A stretch of DNA of 16,299 nucleotides. Source: an uncultured Centipeda sp. GTDB lineage: Bacteria; Bacillota; Negativicutes; Selenomonadales; Selenomonadaceae. The DNA is taken from the NCBI GenBank assembly GCA_937925565.1, contig CALALM010000151.1, positions 1 through 16,299 on the forward strand, in the 5' to 3' direction. Numbering within the stretch: the stretch's first letter is position 1; every line of letters starts with the position of its first letter. The translations under genes were made by a program, and so were the position numbers. The notes beneath the pieces were generated by a model. It saw only the letters and a list, made by a program, of their open reading frames with translations, was not told where the DNA came from and ran no database searches. Positions 15,643-16,299 of this stretch are shown piece by piece.

Positions 15643-16275
15643 GATATAAATAAGAATTTAGAGGAACAAGCTCAGGCGATTTTCGCGCATCTGTTCAGCG
15701 ACCGCCCTTACCACTTAGGAACTCTATCTCAAATAGCAGATGTCATAATGGGACAATCGCCAAGGGGAGAAAGTTACAACGAAACAAAAAGTGGAGCACT
15801 ATTTTTCCAAGGCAGAGCTGACTTTGGATTCAGATTCCCAACGCCTCGTTTGTATACCACTGAACCCAAACGAATGGCACAAGCAGGCGATGTTCTTTTA
15901 AGTGTCCGCGCACCTGTTGGAGACTTAAATATTGCACTTGAACCCTGTTGTATAGGTCGAGGCATTGCCGCTATTCGTTCTATAGATGGACATCCATCTT
16001 TTTTGTTTTATTGTTTGCTATCTCAAAAAGATCAGTTTGATGTATTCAACGGGGAGGGGACTGTGTTTGGTTCAATCAACTCAAATGCACTAAAATCTAT
16101 GGAGGTACGAATTCCACCTAAAAAGCTGCTGGATCATTTTGAAGAAATGGTTGCGCCAATAGACACTGTTATTCGTGTAACTTCTGAGGAAATTTTATAT
16201 CTTACAGCGCTCCGCGACACGCTTCTCCCTCGTCTGATGTCGGGCGAGCTTGACGTATCGAACATCGAACTCTAG
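15643..16275 (+). CDS. hsdS: Silent 3'-half hsdS cassette (target-recognition domain 2 of a second specificity)
   Basis: Homology to HsdS begins at 15643 in the middle of the gene, reading DINKNLEEQAQAIFAHLFSD, the counterpart of residues 173-192 of the active copy. It runs through a different recognition domain (GQSPRGESYNE, then FFQGRADFGFRFP, DVLLSVRAPVGDLN and CIGRGIAAIRS) to the shared end LRDTLLPRLMSGELDVS. There is no first half, start codon or ribosome site at the beginning; the first in-frame ATG (15748) lacks one too. It is therefore read as an unexpressed storage cassette. It is intact, without stops or frameshifts, as expected if it is periodically expressed by inversion. It is AT-rich like the active hsdS and opposite to it in orientation. 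Confidence 0.85.
   Translation, partial: DINKNLEEQAQAIFAHLFSDRPYHLGTLSQIADVIMGQSPRGESYNETKSGALFFQGRADFGFRFPTPRLYTTEPKRMAQAGDVLLSVRAPVGDLNIALEPCCIGRGIAAIRSIDGHPSFLFYCLLSQKDQFDVFNGEGTVFGSINSNALKSMEVRIPPKKLLDHFEEMVAPIDTVIRVTSEEILYLTALRDTLLPRLMSGELDVSNIEL
15646..15668 (+). repeat. Site C: 23-bp inverted repeat at the start of the silent hsdS cassette
   Basis: Exact inverted copy of site B (13650-13672), encoding the same INKNLEE in the same codon phase. Homology between the two hsdS copies starts at this point, as expected of a crossover site. The antitoxin ribosome site begins less than 10 bases to its left. Confidence 0.9.
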
Positions 16276-16299
16276 GCAGCGCAGCATTCCACATCTAAA
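16206..16299 (-). repeat. Right arm of the 3' hsdS inverted repeat
   Basis: Inverted match to 13034-13127 (one mismatch over 87 bases, three over 94). It contains the end of the silent hsdS cassette and 24 bases after its stop. The last six bases, TCTAAA (16294-16299), are the start of an inverted copy of the 17-bp core seen at site A, so the repeat probably continues past the window edge. Confidence 0.95.

Noticed and set aside
15641..15669. Possible minus-strand promoter TTGTTC, 17 bp, TATCCT spanning site C upstream of relB
   Set aside because: Both boxes are poor, and the implied start would fall almost on the ribosome site.
15748..16275. Independent short HsdS starting at the ATG 15748
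   Set aside because: No ribosome site precedes this ATG, and clear HsdS homology begins upstream at 15643 in the same frame. It is treated as part of the silent cassette.
1..16299. CRISPR arrays, insertion sequences, rRNA genes
   Set aside because: No regularly spaced repeats, transposase motifs with terminal repeats, or rRNA-like stretches were found by reading.

Overview
The window is chromosomal DNA of moderately high GC from a bacterium that looks like a Negativicutes member of the Selenomonas type. That placement is an inference from gene content and protein flavour: a Thermotoga-type DAHP synthase, AGCS alanine carrier, short bacterial PFK and pyruvate kinase, and strong sigma70-like promoters. 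No 16S or marker gene is present to prove it.

Positions 1 to about 9840 are a housekeeping block. From the left they are: the 5' part of a tRNA-Ser(GGA) with its own promoter; pfkA; an alanine/glycine:cation symporter; pyruvate kinase (pyk) followed by ridA; a pheA-aroF operon (prephenate dehydratase and regulated DAHP synthase) on the minus strand; and, diverging from it, a three-gene plus-strand operon encoding an HD-domain phosphohydrolase, a membrane-anchored SAM methyltransferase and a secreted glucosaminidase-like TPR protein. Most units have a recognisable promoter and a rho-independent terminator.

Positions about 9847 to 16299 are an accessory type I restriction-modification locus: hsdR, hsdS, a tyrosine recombinase, a RelB/DinJ-type antitoxin with a possible toxin remnant, and a promoterless 3' half of a second hsdS in the opposite orientation. 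hsdM is not in the window.

The architecture is that of an invertible, phase-variable specificity locus. The two hsdS copies share a 94-bp inverted repeat at their 3' ends. They also share a 23-bp inverted repeat at the central conserved segment, in the same codon phase. Inversion between the central repeats would fuse the first target-recognition half of hsdS in frame to the silent second half, giving a predicted 382-residue HsdS of new specificity. A 17-bp core of that central repeat occurs a third time just outside the 3' repeat, before hsdR, and the first 6 bases of a probable fourth copy are the last bases of the window. The recombinase lies inside the invertible segment, 15 bp upstream of hsdS.
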